Shown here: one piece after another, positions 10,015 through 18,027 of the stretch
How the letters are laid out: every line of letters starts with the position of its first letter
Numbering within the stretch: the first letter of the stretch is position 1
Origin: Chloroflexota bacterium
GTDB taxonomy: Bacteria; Chloroflexota; Anaerolineae; Anaerolineales; Villigracilaceae
Assembly (NCBI GenBank): GCA_021824575.1
Contig: JAKAKJ010000012.1
Span: 1 to 62,679, forward strand
Length of the DNA stretch: 62,679 nucleotides
Direction: 5' to 3'
Position numbers and translations under genes: made by a program
Notes under the pieces: model-generated
What the model was told of the DNA's origin: nothing
Databases searched by the model: none
The model's input: only the letters and a program-made list of their open reading frames with translations

Positions 10015-11124
10015 CTATGTGCGCTCGATCCCTGCTGTATGAGCAGGTCTTGCTCTGTGAGCATTTCGGCGCACGGTTTCAATCTGTTCTTCCGTCACTT
10101 CGCGCTCGAACGAGCGGAACCCGCTCAGACGGAAGCCATGCTTTTCGGCGATTGCGGTGATCTCACTGACTCGTTCCAGTGTAATTTCCTTGCCAACAGT
10201 ATAATCTTCAAAACGGCCTTCCAGCGCAAGAGCCATCGTCTCGGCCATGCAGGCGTAGGCTTTGCCTTCTGGAAAACCAAAATTAAAATGAAAATTCACG
10301 GGGCCTGGCACGTCCACCATTCCGCCGTCAATCACTAATATATCATCTCTCGCCGCGGCGACCATTGCAGAAACGTCACGGGGGCGGGCCACATCGCAGA
10401 CCACACTGCCCGGCTGAAGGTTTTCGGGATGGATGACATCATGGATGGCGCTTGTGACCGTCAGGATCAGATGCGCTTCGTAAAGCGAATCCATTTTTGT
10501 GCTGATGACAAGCTCGGCCCGGCTCTTGGACTTGAGCCGGTCGCGCAGTTCTTCGAGCTTTTTCCCGTCCCTGGCGATCAGGATGAGGCGCCCCACCTCA
10601 CCCGCCAACAGTTCCGCGCAGACGCGCCCAATCGCACCCGTCGCGCCGACCACCGCCGCGGTCGCGTTGTAAAGCGGAATATCCATCACATCCGCGGCTT
10701 CGCGGATGGCCTGCACCGCCATAGCGACTGTGAGCGAGTCACCTGTCGTAACGGGAACATCAAGTTCTTTTGCAATTGTCATGCCCGCGTCGCCCACCAC
10801 AGAAGTAAACGCGCCGAGTCCCAAAATCTGCGCCCCCAACTTTTCTGCCATGCGCCCGGTTTGAACAATCTTACGATAGACAATTCGTTCTGGCAATTCC
10901 ATCATCCGCCTGGGAGTGTATGGACAGGCAACAAACCAGCCTTTGATTTCTTTGCCGGTTGTTTTTGAAGTAATTCCTTCGATTTCAGAAAGATAAACGG
11001 GTGGAAAGAACGTGGAGAAAAAATTGATCTGCCCTTCCGTTAGCACTCTACCCAGAAAAGGAAATTTTCGGCTGACATCGCGCTTCGGGTCAATTGGATG
11101 AATGATAAAAGCAAAACTATCCAT
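10015..11124 (-). CDS. long-chain acyl-ACP reductase-like dehydrogenase
   Basis: 369 residues. The middle holds a Rossmann NAD(P) site GATGAIG at 160-166 in a shikimate-dehydrogenase-like fold. Several blocks match the cyanobacterial acyl-(acyl-carrier-protein) reductase that makes fatty aldehydes: GAFTSVV near 104, the NADP loop, IDGGMVDVPG near 265 and AYACMAETMALALEG, where Cys292 corresponds to the acyl-accepting Cys. No aldehyde-deforming oxygenase gene is nearby, so alkane production is not implied. Aldehyde supply for wax, ether-lipid or storage metabolism is possible. The ATG has no ribosome binding site, but a TAAAAT box lies 6 bases upstream. AAR-like family assignment is fairly sure, substrate inferred. 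Confidence 0.72.
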   Translation of the reverse strand: MDSFAFIIHPIDPKRDVSRKFPFLGRVLTEGQINFFSTFFPPVYLSEIEGITSKTTGKEIKGWFVACPYTPRRMMELPERIVYRKIVQTGRMAEKLGAQILGLGAFTSVVGDAGMTIAKELDVPVTTGDSLTVAMAVQAIREAADVMDIPLYNATAAVVGATGAIGRVCAELLAGEVGRLILIARDGKKLEELRDRLKSKSRAELVISTKMDSLYEAHLILTVTSAIHDVIHPENLQPGSVVCDVARPRDVSAMVAAARDDILVIDGGMVDVPGPVNFHFNFGFPEGKAYACMAETMALALEGRFEDYTVGKEITLERVSEITAIAEKHGFRLSGFRSFEREVTEEQIETVRRNAHRARPAHTAGIERT

Positions 11125-11220
11125 GGAAATATTTTATCCGTAAATTATGTGGGAAGTGATAAATAAAAATGTTGTAAGAATTCGCAAAAATGAGCGGGAA
11201 GATTTGTCCCAGCCAGAAAG

Positions 11221-12498
11221 TCACCACGACTCGAGTTCCTTGTCCTTCTGGCGATGATAAAGCGCCTGGTGCAAATGACCGGACTTGAAATGATGGTGGT
11301 CGCTATCTTCAAAACGCACATCGCGGTCTATCACGCGGCGCTCTTTGGAAGCCGCCAGCACAACATCCGACTCAATCGTGCGGGATGGATAAACAATCAT
11401 GCCCGAACCGAGGCGGCAGTTATGTCCCACCGCGCTGCCCATTACCGGGCGATTCGAGATGCTCAATTTGCCAGCGCCATCCAATGCTCTTAACGGCGCA
11501 GGCACCAGGTTGTAATCTGTAAATGTCGAACCGGCGCCGATAAACGTATTCCGCCCGACCACGCACATTTGCAAACAGGTATTCTGCGCGATCATGCTGT
11601 TGTCCATCACCGTCGTCATAAACAGCGCGGATTTGAATGGCATGAACGTCCCGTCGCCCACCACCGAAAGCATCACCTGAACATCCTGCGAAATATTGAC
11701 ATTATTGCCAACAATGGAATTTTCGATCACAGCCCCGGCATTGACGGTTACATTATCGCCAATGGTCGTTGGGCCGTGGATGACCGCACGCGGGTCAATT
11801 ACGCAATTCTTTCCGATTTTCACAAGGTCCGAACATTCCAGCAATTGACGTCCCTCGTAAACGGCCCGGCTCAGAATTCCGAGTTTGAAAAGCACATCCT
11901 CGTTGAGGCGCTTCTCGAAACGCGCGCCGCGGGCGAACAAGCCGAACACCACGTCTGCAATGAAGATATGCACCCATGAATCAATCGCGATCAAGGACCG
12001 AAGAGGCACATGGAACAACAAGTCACCGCTTTGATCGGCCATATACGTCGGCACGTGATAATAACCGATCTCGCGCGACTGCATGTCAATCACCAGCGGT
12101 TCGACATCCGCAACCGGGCCGTTCGGGTAGTACCACAAGTCGGCAAGATATAAACTGCCGGCAGGCGTATAAGACGCGGAAAGCGGCAGGGCATGTTCCT
12201 TGAAAGCCGGATCCTCCGATGAAAATGCGGCGCGCACGGCGCGTTTTCGTTTCCTGGCCTGAGCGATGAAAGTTCGAATATAAGGCTCGTCGAAAAAAAG
12301 ATTGTCGCGATAGACCAGCGTCGGCTCATGAACCAGCGGCAATCTCATGCCGGGCTTTAATTCCATTTCACGCGTTGTGTAAGGAGCCAGCAGGTTGCGC
12401 TGCCAAAGCCAAAGCGGCGTGTTCTGGATTCGCAATTCGCGCGCCGGCTCGCAAAAGGGCATGATGATATTTGGCGCATTGAGAATGATTTTGAGCAT
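11221..12498 (-). CDS. left-handed beta-helix (hexapeptide repeat) transferase-like protein
   Basis: 425 residues. The second half has repeated hexapeptide units with I/V/L at every sixth position (IGKNCVIDPRAVIHG, IGDNVTVNAGAVIE, IVGNNVNISQDV and on to about residue 385), the mark of left-handed beta-helix acyl- or nucleotidyltransferases such as the GlmU C-terminus. The first 200 residues are not recognised, and no GlmU-type nucleotide-binding loop (LAAGxGTRM) is present. A His-rich stretch (DSDHHHFKSGHLH) sits near the C-terminus. It could be a sugar acyltransferase or a scaffold. It stands alone between short gaps, with its own promoter-like box upstream. Confidence 0.65.
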   Translation of the reverse strand: MLKIILNAPNIIMPFCEPARELRIQNTPLWLWQRNLLAPYTTREMELKPGMRLPLVHEPTLVYRDNLFFDEPYIRTFIAQARKRKRAVRAAFSSEDPAFKEHALPLSASYTPAGSLYLADLWYYPNGPVADVEPLVIDMQSREIGYYHVPTYMADQSGDLLFHVPLRSLIAIDSWVHIFIADVVFGLFARGARFEKRLNEDVLFKLGILSRAVYEGRQLLECSDLVKIGKNCVIDPRAVIHGPTTIGDNVTVNAGAVIENSIVGNNVNISQDVQVMLSVVGDGTFMPFKSALFMTTVMDNSMIAQNTCLQMCVVGRNTFIGAGSTFTDYNLVPAPLRALDGAGKLSISNRPVMGSAVGHNCRLGSGMIVYPSRTIESDVVLAASKERRVIDRDVRFEDSDHHHFKSGHLHQALYHRQKDKELESW

Positions 12499-12507
12499 AT
12501 CGGCTTA

Positions 12508-12513
12508 ATTATA
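12508..12513 (-). promoter_or_regulatory. TATAAT box 9 bases before the beta-helix gene start
   Basis: A perfect TATAAT on the minus strand ends 9 bases before the ATG at 12496-12498, and no Shine-Dalgarno sequence lies between. A transcript starting 6-7 bases after the box would have almost no leader. No good -35 was found. Confidence 0.5.
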
Positions 12514-12567
12514 GTAAGGGCAGGTACTCTCCCCCCTTACAACTTTGTTATATTTCCTGTGGCGTGA

Positions 12568-13185
12568 TCAGGAAATCGGCTTTTGGTCAATCACAACGGA
12601 ACAGGCAGCATCGCCGCATGCAATGCAAGTCACTTCTTCGACATTGAACAGCTTTCCCCCGCTGATCCAATAAAGCGATTCTTGCAAAAGTCCCACAGCC
12701 AGATGGCAGGCCGGATCGCTCGTATGTCGTTCCCAGCAAACCGGGCAGCGTTCGATATGCCAGTACAATCTATCGCCCTTGTCTTCCACGCGCACGCGCT
12801 GGTCGGTTTGTTTGTTGAAGAGATCCGCAAAGGCGTGGGCGCCAACGCGCAATTTCGTTGGAAGCGGCAAAAGACGATACGCCATTTCCGTGACGCCCAA
12901 CTGCAATCCATATTCGCGCAGACCATATTGGAAGCACGCCCGCCCAACACGCAAAGCCGTCCCGCGTCCACCCTGCGGACCATAGGCCTGCTCCAGCGAT
13001 TCCATAAGGCGGCTCACCGTCCCGAACGAAAAAGTCTTATCGGCATGCGCGGCCGGATATTGGTCAATGTAAGAGGCGAGAGATGCCAGTCTGAGGATGG
13101 ATCGAATTCCCTCGCGCCCCAAAACCTCCTCCATCGCAAGAAGGATGATGCGTCCCATGCTTTGCGGATAAAAATATTCGGTCAT
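12568..13185 (-). CDS. V4R (4-vinyl reductase) domain protein
   Basis: 205 residues ending in a V4R-type small-molecule-binding domain: Cys pair CPVC near 148, the GGKLFNVEEVTC segment and the CIACGDAAC cluster near 187-195, which can bind a metal. Such domains occur in photopigment assembly proteins and in sensory proteins that bind hydrocarbons or tetrapyrroles. The N-terminal half is helical without a recognised domain. The ATG overlaps the stop codon of the upstream hydrolase (ATGA), so the two are translationally coupled and probably act on the same ligand or pathway. The ligand is unknown. Confidence 0.72.
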   Translation of the reverse strand: MTEYFYPQSMGRIILLAMEEVLGREGIRSILRLASLASYIDQYPAAHADKTFSFGTVSRLMESLEQAYGPQGGRGTALRVGRACFQYGLREYGLQLGVTEMAYRLLPLPTKLRVGAHAFADLFNKQTDQRVRVEDKGDRLYWHIERCPVCWERHTSDPACHLAVGLLQESLYWISGGKLFNVEEVTCIACGDAACSVVIDQKPIS

Positions 13186-13988
13186 GGCGCGGGGATAGGC
13201 TGTGGTTCGTCAAGGAAATTCTTGAGCTTCTGGCTGAACTTGGTCGGCTCTTCGAGCATCATGAAATGACCGGCGTTTGAAAAGCGTTCGATGTGCGCCT
13301 GCGGGATGCCTTCCCGCATTGGCTGCCATTGAAGCGGATGAACGATCTTATCTTTGTCGCCGTAAAAGCCCAACGCCGGGACTGTGACCTGGCTGAGGAA
13401 AGGCCGCAAATCCGTGCGGCGAAGCGACGCAATCGAAAGCAGGAAGGATTCGAGGGTCGTGCGCGAAAGATCGCGATCCATCATTTCCGGGAAGCGCCGG
13501 TCGGTGCAAATCTGGCGCGAATAAAAATATTTCATCCAGGCGCGGAACGGCCCCATCATGTTAAAGAGAAAGAAGGCCACTGGGCGATAACCGGAGAGCT
13601 TCAACAGCGGCGCGAGCGAAGACCCGACAATGGGGGAACCGGCAACCACAACTTTGCTGACGCGTTCGGGATATTTGATCGCAACTGACAAACTGACCGT
13701 GCCGCCCATGCTGTGTCCCACCAGCGGCGCGTGGACAATGCCCAACTGTTCCATAAATTGATTGACGAGATCAACAAAATCCTGCACCGCATACGTCTCG
13801 CGCTTCTTGCCCGATTCGCCAAAGCCCCAAAAGTCGAGCGCATACGTGCGATAGAACGCCCCAAGGTAAGCCATCGTTTCCTGCCACAGGCCCCACGACC
13901 CCAGCCAGCCATGCAGGAGGATAACGGGCTTTCCTCTCCCGTAAACTTCGTAATGAACGATACCTTGATCAGTGGTTATTGAAGACAC
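13182..13988 (-). CDS. alpha/beta hydrolase with complete catalytic motifs
   Basis: 268 residues: HGWLGSWGLW oxyanion region, nucleophile elbow GHSMG with Ser93, acid loop YGDKDKIVHP and catalytic His in NAGHFMMLEEP. The N-terminal half closely resembles the protein at 400-1188, which has Gly at the Ser position, so the pair are paralogues. The best start is a GTG at 13986-13988, and no clear ribosome binding site precedes it. It overlaps the V4R gene by 4 bases. Substrate unknown: esterase, lipase-like, haloperoxidase-like and C-C hydrolase are all compatible. Confidence 0.85.
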   Translation of the reverse strand: MSSITTDQGIVHYEVYGRGKPVILLHGWLGSWGLWQETMAYLGAFYRTYALDFWGFGESGKKRETYAVQDFVDLVNQFMEQLGIVHAPLVGHSMGGTVSLSVAIKYPERVSKVVVAGSPIVGSSLAPLLKLSGYRPVAFFLFNMMGPFRAWMKYFYSRQICTDRRFPEMMDRDLSRTTLESFLLSIASLRRTDLRPFLSQVTVPALGFYGDKDKIVHPLQWQPMREGIPQAHIERFSNAGHFMMLEEPTKFSQKLKNFLDEPQPIPAP

Positions 13989-14019
13989 AAGAAATAAGTC
14001 AGCAATGAAGATGTGCTAC

Positions 14020-14054
14020 AAAAATTCACCGCAGAGACTTGCCCTCCGCGGTGA
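14020..14054 (-). terminator. hairpin terminator after the small GTPase
   Basis: On the minus strand TCACCGC (14048-14054) pairs with GCGGTGA (14026-14032) and is followed by ATTTTTG. It lies 24 bases beyond the GTPase stop codon. A loop of 15 bases makes it moderately strong. Confidence 0.6.
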
Positions 14055-14077
14055 TATTTTACCAAACAAAAGATTTT

Positions 14078-14617
14078 TTATTTGCCCGATTCCATCTCGG
14101 CCAGGATGCTGTAAAGCAATTCCAACAACACGGCTTTCACCTGCTTTTTATTCGTGGCAACACAGGGTAAAAGCTTCGTCCTGGCATCGAGGCGGAGGGC
14201 ATGACGCATATCCTCCAGTTCCCATGCGTCCTTTACATCCTGCTTGTTGGCCGCGACCACATAAGGCGTCGGCGCGTAGGCGCGAAAGGTCTCCAAAATG
14301 GAGCGCGCCTCGCGGAACGTTTCAGGACGAGTCGAGTCGACCATGACGATAAAGCCCAACATGCCTTCGGATAGAATCTCCCACATGAAGTCAAAGCGCT
14401 TCTGCCCCGGCGTACCAAACAGATAGAGAACCAAATCCTCGTCCACGGTGATACGGCCAAAGTCCATCGCGACCGTTGTGGCATCTTTGACCGCGCGTTC
14501 AGAATCGCTCGAAATCTTTCGCTCGGTCGCGACCACGTCAATTTCGCTGACCGACTGAATGAATTGAGTCTTGCCAGCGCTGAAGGGGCCTGTGACGACC
14601 ATTTTGACCGTTTGCAT
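14078..14617 (-). CDS. small Ras-like GTPase (MglA / COG2229 type)
   Basis: About 179 residues: P-loop GPFSAGKT, switch/G3 region FGTPGQKRF with Gly in place of the usual Asp as in the COG2229 group, and G4 NKQD. The start was set at the ATG at 14615-14617 because GGGAAGGA lies 9 bases upstream; an in-frame TTG 18 bases earlier overlaps that site. Related GTPases control polarity or gliding with roadblock partners. Here the partner is the DUF4388 gene just upstream. Cytoplasmic. The cellular process controlled is unknown. Confidence 0.88.
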   Translation of the reverse strand: MQTVKMVVTGPFSAGKTQFIQSVSEIDVVATERKISSDSERAVKDATTVAMDFGRITVDEDLVLYLFGTPGQKRFDFMWEILSEGMLGFIVMVDSTRPETFREARSILETFRAYAPTPYVVAANKQDVKDAWELEDMRHALRLDARTKLLPCVATNKKQVKAVLLELLYSILAEMESGK

Positions 14618-14646
14618 AATTACAATCCTTCCCAATCAAAAAAGAA

Positions 14647-15453
14647 TCAAAGCTTTTGAATGCGCCCGATAAGCTTGTTGATGAGCGTTCTCTGCTCTTC
14701 CTTATCCTGCGTCGGGAACATCTTGGGGTTGAGTTGCACTGCCACATTGACCGGTCGCACCATTTCGACAAGGCCAGCCTGGATCAATCCATACACGATG
14801 CGGCGGATCTCCATATCGTTCAGTTTCGCCGCCGCCGCAATCTGCTTCATCGTATTCTTCGGGTCAATATATTTGACCACGCGCCATTCGTCCACGCTCA
14901 AATTCAGGTTGGTCATCGGACGATCCGTGAACTTGAGCGCCATGTCGAGGCTCGGAATTTCATCCTGCAGCTGTTCCCACTCGCGCAGTTGACGCGAGCC
15001 TTCGATGATCAGATTCTCCAGGTCAAGCCTGACGTTGATGCGGTCCTCCGGCGGGAGGATTTCGTTCTCGAAACGGAAGAACCCTTCGACCCAGGTAAAG
15101 AGGCGGCGGATGACATCCGTAAAATGCGTTTGCAGATTCAACAGGATGTCTTCCTGCGAAACGTAACCGGCATTGATCAGCAAAAGTCCAAGCTCTTTAT
15201 CGGTCATCCGTCCGCTGCGTTCGGCAATGGCCCGGTATTGATTGACGTTGAGTTTGTTGGCCTTGTGCAAAACAGAAGCAAGGCTTCCATCTTCCTGCCC
15301 GATGCGGGCATAAGCCAGCTTGCCTTCGCGAAACGAAACATAAGCCTGCTCAGACGGCCCATCCACGATCAGCGTGCCGGTTTTCTGCGCCAGGTTGATC
15401 AGATTCAAAAGTTGAGTGATTGTGAAATCGCGTAAATTGCCGCGGAGCGCCAT
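14647..15453 (-). CDS. DUF4388 (PATAN-like) domain regulatory protein
   Basis: 268 residues starting MALRGNLRDFTITQLLNLIN, the DUF4388 opening, with the typical GTLIVDG and FREGKLAYA elements in residues 1-110. A FFRFE motif near 125 belongs to the same region. The C-terminal third (about 165-245) resembles a winged helix: VVKYIDPKNTMKQIAAAAKL then IRRIVYGLIQAGLVE. Such proteins act with small GTPases and receiver proteins in surface behaviour. GAGGATAT precedes the ATG, and 29 bases separate it from the GTPase start, so the two form an operon. Confidence 0.82.
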   Translation of the reverse strand: MALRGNLRDFTITQLLNLINLAQKTGTLIVDGPSEQAYVSFREGKLAYARIGQEDGSLASVLHKANKLNVNQYRAIAERSGRMTDKELGLLLINAGYVSQEDILLNLQTHFTDVIRRLFTWVEGFFRFENEILPPEDRINVRLDLENLIIEGSRQLREWEQLQDEIPSLDMALKFTDRPMTNLNLSVDEWRVVKYIDPKNTMKQIAAAAKLNDMEIRRIVYGLIQAGLVEMVRPVNVAVQLNPKMFPTQDKEEQRTLINKLIGRIQKL

Positions 15454-15700
15454 ATATCCTCAAGAAAGTCCCCAGCGGGGACAATCGGAAGGATTATACA
15501 TGGTTGGAGGATGCGCGTCAATTAAGGTGATTTGCAAGTTTGTGAGGTTGCCGGCTCACAACTTTTTCATGGATGCGGTACGCGTGGACTTGAAGAGAGT
15601 CCCCGTGTTGAATTCCATGACATCTCATTTTGACACCGTGAGAGGGAATCTACGCATTGGCGAAGACACCAGGGAAATTCTGCGCGAGCAGATGAATCCA
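15454..15700. other. intergenic region between DUF4388 and glycosyltransferase genes
   Basis: About 250 bases containing the promoter area of the DUF4388-GTPase operon on the minus strand and the space beyond the stop codon of the glycosyltransferase. No strong hairpin or RNA gene was seen. Confidence 0.4.
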
Positions 15701-16837
15701 TCAGGCGATCAGCGACTTCATTGATGCAACAGAGCCGGCGAACCCGTACCATTCGCGTTCGATCATTTGGGCAAATTCGCATTGAAAACGCTTCTTGCCA
15801 AAGCGGCTGGCGTTTTCAAGAATGTCGTTCCGATTGAATATTCTTTCGTCTTCGATAAAACATTCGACGGCCTGAATCAGCGAATCAAGGGTCGGCTCTG
15901 AAAACAGCAAACCGGTCTTTCCTTCGAGTATCGTTTCGCGCGCCGCGCCGCGTCCAAACGCGATGACGGGACAGCCCGCGGCTTGTGCCTCGACCAACAC
16001 CAACCCGAAATCCTCCGCCGCCGCGTGGACAAGCGCGCGGGCGCGGTTCAAAATTTCAGCGACGACTTCATCGCTTTGCCAGCCAAGAAATTTTACATTC
16101 CCCGCCGCGCGTGCTTCGAGTCTTTTGCGTTCGGGACCAACGCCAATCACAATCAATGGAAGGCCCAACCTTGAAAATGCGTCAACGATCAGATCCATGC
16201 GCTTGTGTTGGACCAAACGCGACAATGCAACAAAATAATCTCCGCGTGGATCAAGCGGTCTGAACCGTTCCACTTCAACAGGCGGATAAATAACTTTGGA
16301 CTCGCGCTGGTACGCGCGTCGGATGCAGTCAGCCGTCCATTTGGAAATCGCCGCGAACTGGTCCACGCGCGAAGCGGCGTTGTGATCCCAGGTTCGGAAT
16401 GAATGCAAAATCGGTTTCGCAATCAGCGATACAAGTCTATGTTGAAAATATTCATGCGAATTTTGCCACGCATAACGCAGCGGCGTAAATGTGTAACTGA
16501 TGTGAAGCTGGTCAGGACGACAAATCACACCATGCGCAACCGCATAACTGAAAGAAAGCACGAGATCGTATGCGCTCAAATCGAATTGTTCGAATGCCAT
16601 CGGCAACAACGGAAGAAATTTTCGATAATGAACCAGTCCGCCCGGGACACGCTGAATCCACGATGTATGTATTTTATGATTCGCAATAGATGTGCCGATA
16701 AAAGCAGACGGCGCATAAACCGACGTATAGATTGGCGCGTCAGGATAAAGCTCCAGCGCCGAGGCAAGCACGCGCTCGGCTCCTGCATACGCAGGCATGG
16801 CGTCAATGACTACAGCAATGTTTGGCTTTTCAGGCAT
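15701..16837 (-). CDS. glycosyltransferase family 4
   Basis: About 378 residues from the ATG at 16835-16837. GT-B layout: N-terminal donor-independent half beginning IAVVIDAMPAYAGAERVL, then VIYPPVEVERFRP, FVALSRLVQHKRMDLIVDAF, and the sugar-nucleotide motif EDFGLVLVEAQAAGCPVIAFGRG with the conserved E-x7-E. The start was chosen because it overlaps the stop codon of the upstream glycosyltransferase by 8 bases (ATGCCTGA); a longer frame reaches far into that gene. It transfers a sugar from an NDP-sugar to a glycan or lipid at the inner face of the membrane. Confidence 0.9.
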   Translation of the reverse strand: MPEKPNIAVVIDAMPAYAGAERVLASALELYPDAPIYTSVYAPSAFIGTSIANHKIHTSWIQRVPGGLVHYRKFLPLLPMAFEQFDLSAYDLVLSFSYAVAHGVICRPDQLHISYTFTPLRYAWQNSHEYFQHRLVSLIAKPILHSFRTWDHNAASRVDQFAAISKWTADCIRRAYQRESKVIYPPVEVERFRPLDPRGDYFVALSRLVQHKRMDLIVDAFSRLGLPLIVIGVGPERKRLEARAAGNVKFLGWQSDEVVAEILNRARALVHAAAEDFGLVLVEAQAAGCPVIAFGRGAARETILEGKTGLLFSEPTLDSLIQAVECFIEDERIFNRNDILENASRFGKKRFQCEFAQMIEREWYGFAGSVASMKSLIA

Positions 16838-17855
16838 AACGCGCGAACACATCCCAGGTTTCTTTGGCTGATTTTCCCCATGTGAACCGGGATGCCCGTT
16901 CCAATCCTTTTGCTCTAAATTCCAAACGCAGGCCTTCATCCAGCAGGACTTTATTCAACGCCGCCGCGATCTGACTCACCGAAAGCGGATTCACCAACAA
17001 AGCCGCATCCCCCGCGACTTCTGGCAGCGCTCCGCCATTCGACGCAATGACCGGCGTTCCGCATGCCATTGCTTCGAGCATGGTCAATCCGAAACCTTCC
17101 TCGATGGACGGCAGAACATAAACCGAGGCGCCGGAGTAAAGCGCGGGTAGTTCATCGTCTGCAACATAACCAAGAAACACAACTCTCTCCGTTTTGTTCG
17201 GCAGCTCAATTCGACGAAAGACGCGGCCCGCTGAACCGACAACCACTAAAGCGGTTTTGGGAGAATCGTCTTTGACCAAATTCCACGCATCAATCAAAGC
17301 GGATAAATTCTTGCGCGGCTGAAGCGAACCAATAAACAAAATGTATTTTTGGGGCAATTGATAACGCGCGCGAACCGATAGAGAATCAGTCCACCGGAAT
17401 CGTTCCATGTTGACGCCTTCGCGAATCGCAACCACGCGATCTTTGGAAAGCGAAAAACGCTGCATCACTTTTTGCCTGACGAATTCAGAGGGTGTGATCA
17501 CGCATTTCACCTGGCGCACAAGCGCAGGAAATAACAACCGGTATAAAAACGAATACGCTGGAACGAACCATTCTGGATGTTCGAGCGGCGTCAAATCATG
17601 AACGGTCACGACTTGATTCGATGCGATCACCGGCCCGCTATTCGCTGGCGACCAAAGTAATTCATCCCTGGAAATCCAATGCGGCAAAATCAATTGTTCC
17701 CAGAGATGACCACGCAAACCAGTCAGTGAGCGGTACGGCTTGATGATTCTCACACGTCCACCGAGGCAGCGCAGAATCTCGGACGCGTAACGATCCACGC
17801 CAGTGATGCGCCGTCCTGCAAACCTGCCGTTGACCGCGATTCGAATTTGCATCAT
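16830..17855 (-). CDS. glycosyltransferase family 4 (mannosyltransferase-like)
   Basis: 341 residues, GT-B fold: IAVNGRFAGRRITGVDRYA at the start, VTVHDLTPLEHPEW, PSEFVRQKV, ILFIGSLQPRKNLSALI and EEGFGLTMLEAMACGTPVIASNGGALPEVAG. This set is typical of GT4 enzymes that act on O-antigen or exopolysaccharide repeats. It is the first gene of a two-gene minus-strand unit and is divergent from the glycan operon at 18028-25655, with which it probably works. Two adjacent ATG codons can start it, and a TATAAT box lies 8 bases upstream. Confidence 0.9.
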   Translation of the reverse strand: MMQIRIAVNGRFAGRRITGVDRYASEILRCLGGRVRIIKPYRSLTGLRGHLWEQLILPHWISRDELLWSPANSGPVIASNQVVTVHDLTPLEHPEWFVPAYSFLYRLLFPALVRQVKCVITPSEFVRQKVMQRFSLSKDRVVAIREGVNMERFRWTDSLSVRARYQLPQKYILFIGSLQPRKNLSALIDAWNLVKDDSPKTALVVVGSAGRVFRRIELPNKTERVVFLGYVADDELPALYSGASVYVLPSIEEGFGLTMLEAMACGTPVIASNGGALPEVAGDAALLVNPLSVSQIAAALNKVLLDEGLRLEFRAKGLERASRFTWGKSAKETWDVFARYA

Positions 17856-17863
17856 TGCAGGAT

Positions 17864-17869
17864 ATTATA
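17864..17869 (-). promoter_or_regulatory. TATAAT box 8 bases before the GT4 start
   Basis: A perfect TATAAT on the minus strand is separated from the first ATG (17853-17855) by 8 bases and no ribosome binding site is present. The distance suggests a leaderless or nearly leaderless transcript. Confidence 0.5.
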
Positions 17870-18027
17870 GTTTCGGCATAAACCGTTAATGAGAAAATTT
17901 TTTAAACATAAAGCACACCAGGATCGCGAAGGAAAAGATAAAATCAGTGTGGCTCTCCCTTTATGTACGTAGTGTCCCTCGCACTTAGATTTTCATAAAT
18001 CCGATTCGTGAGCCGCAGGCGTTTTTA

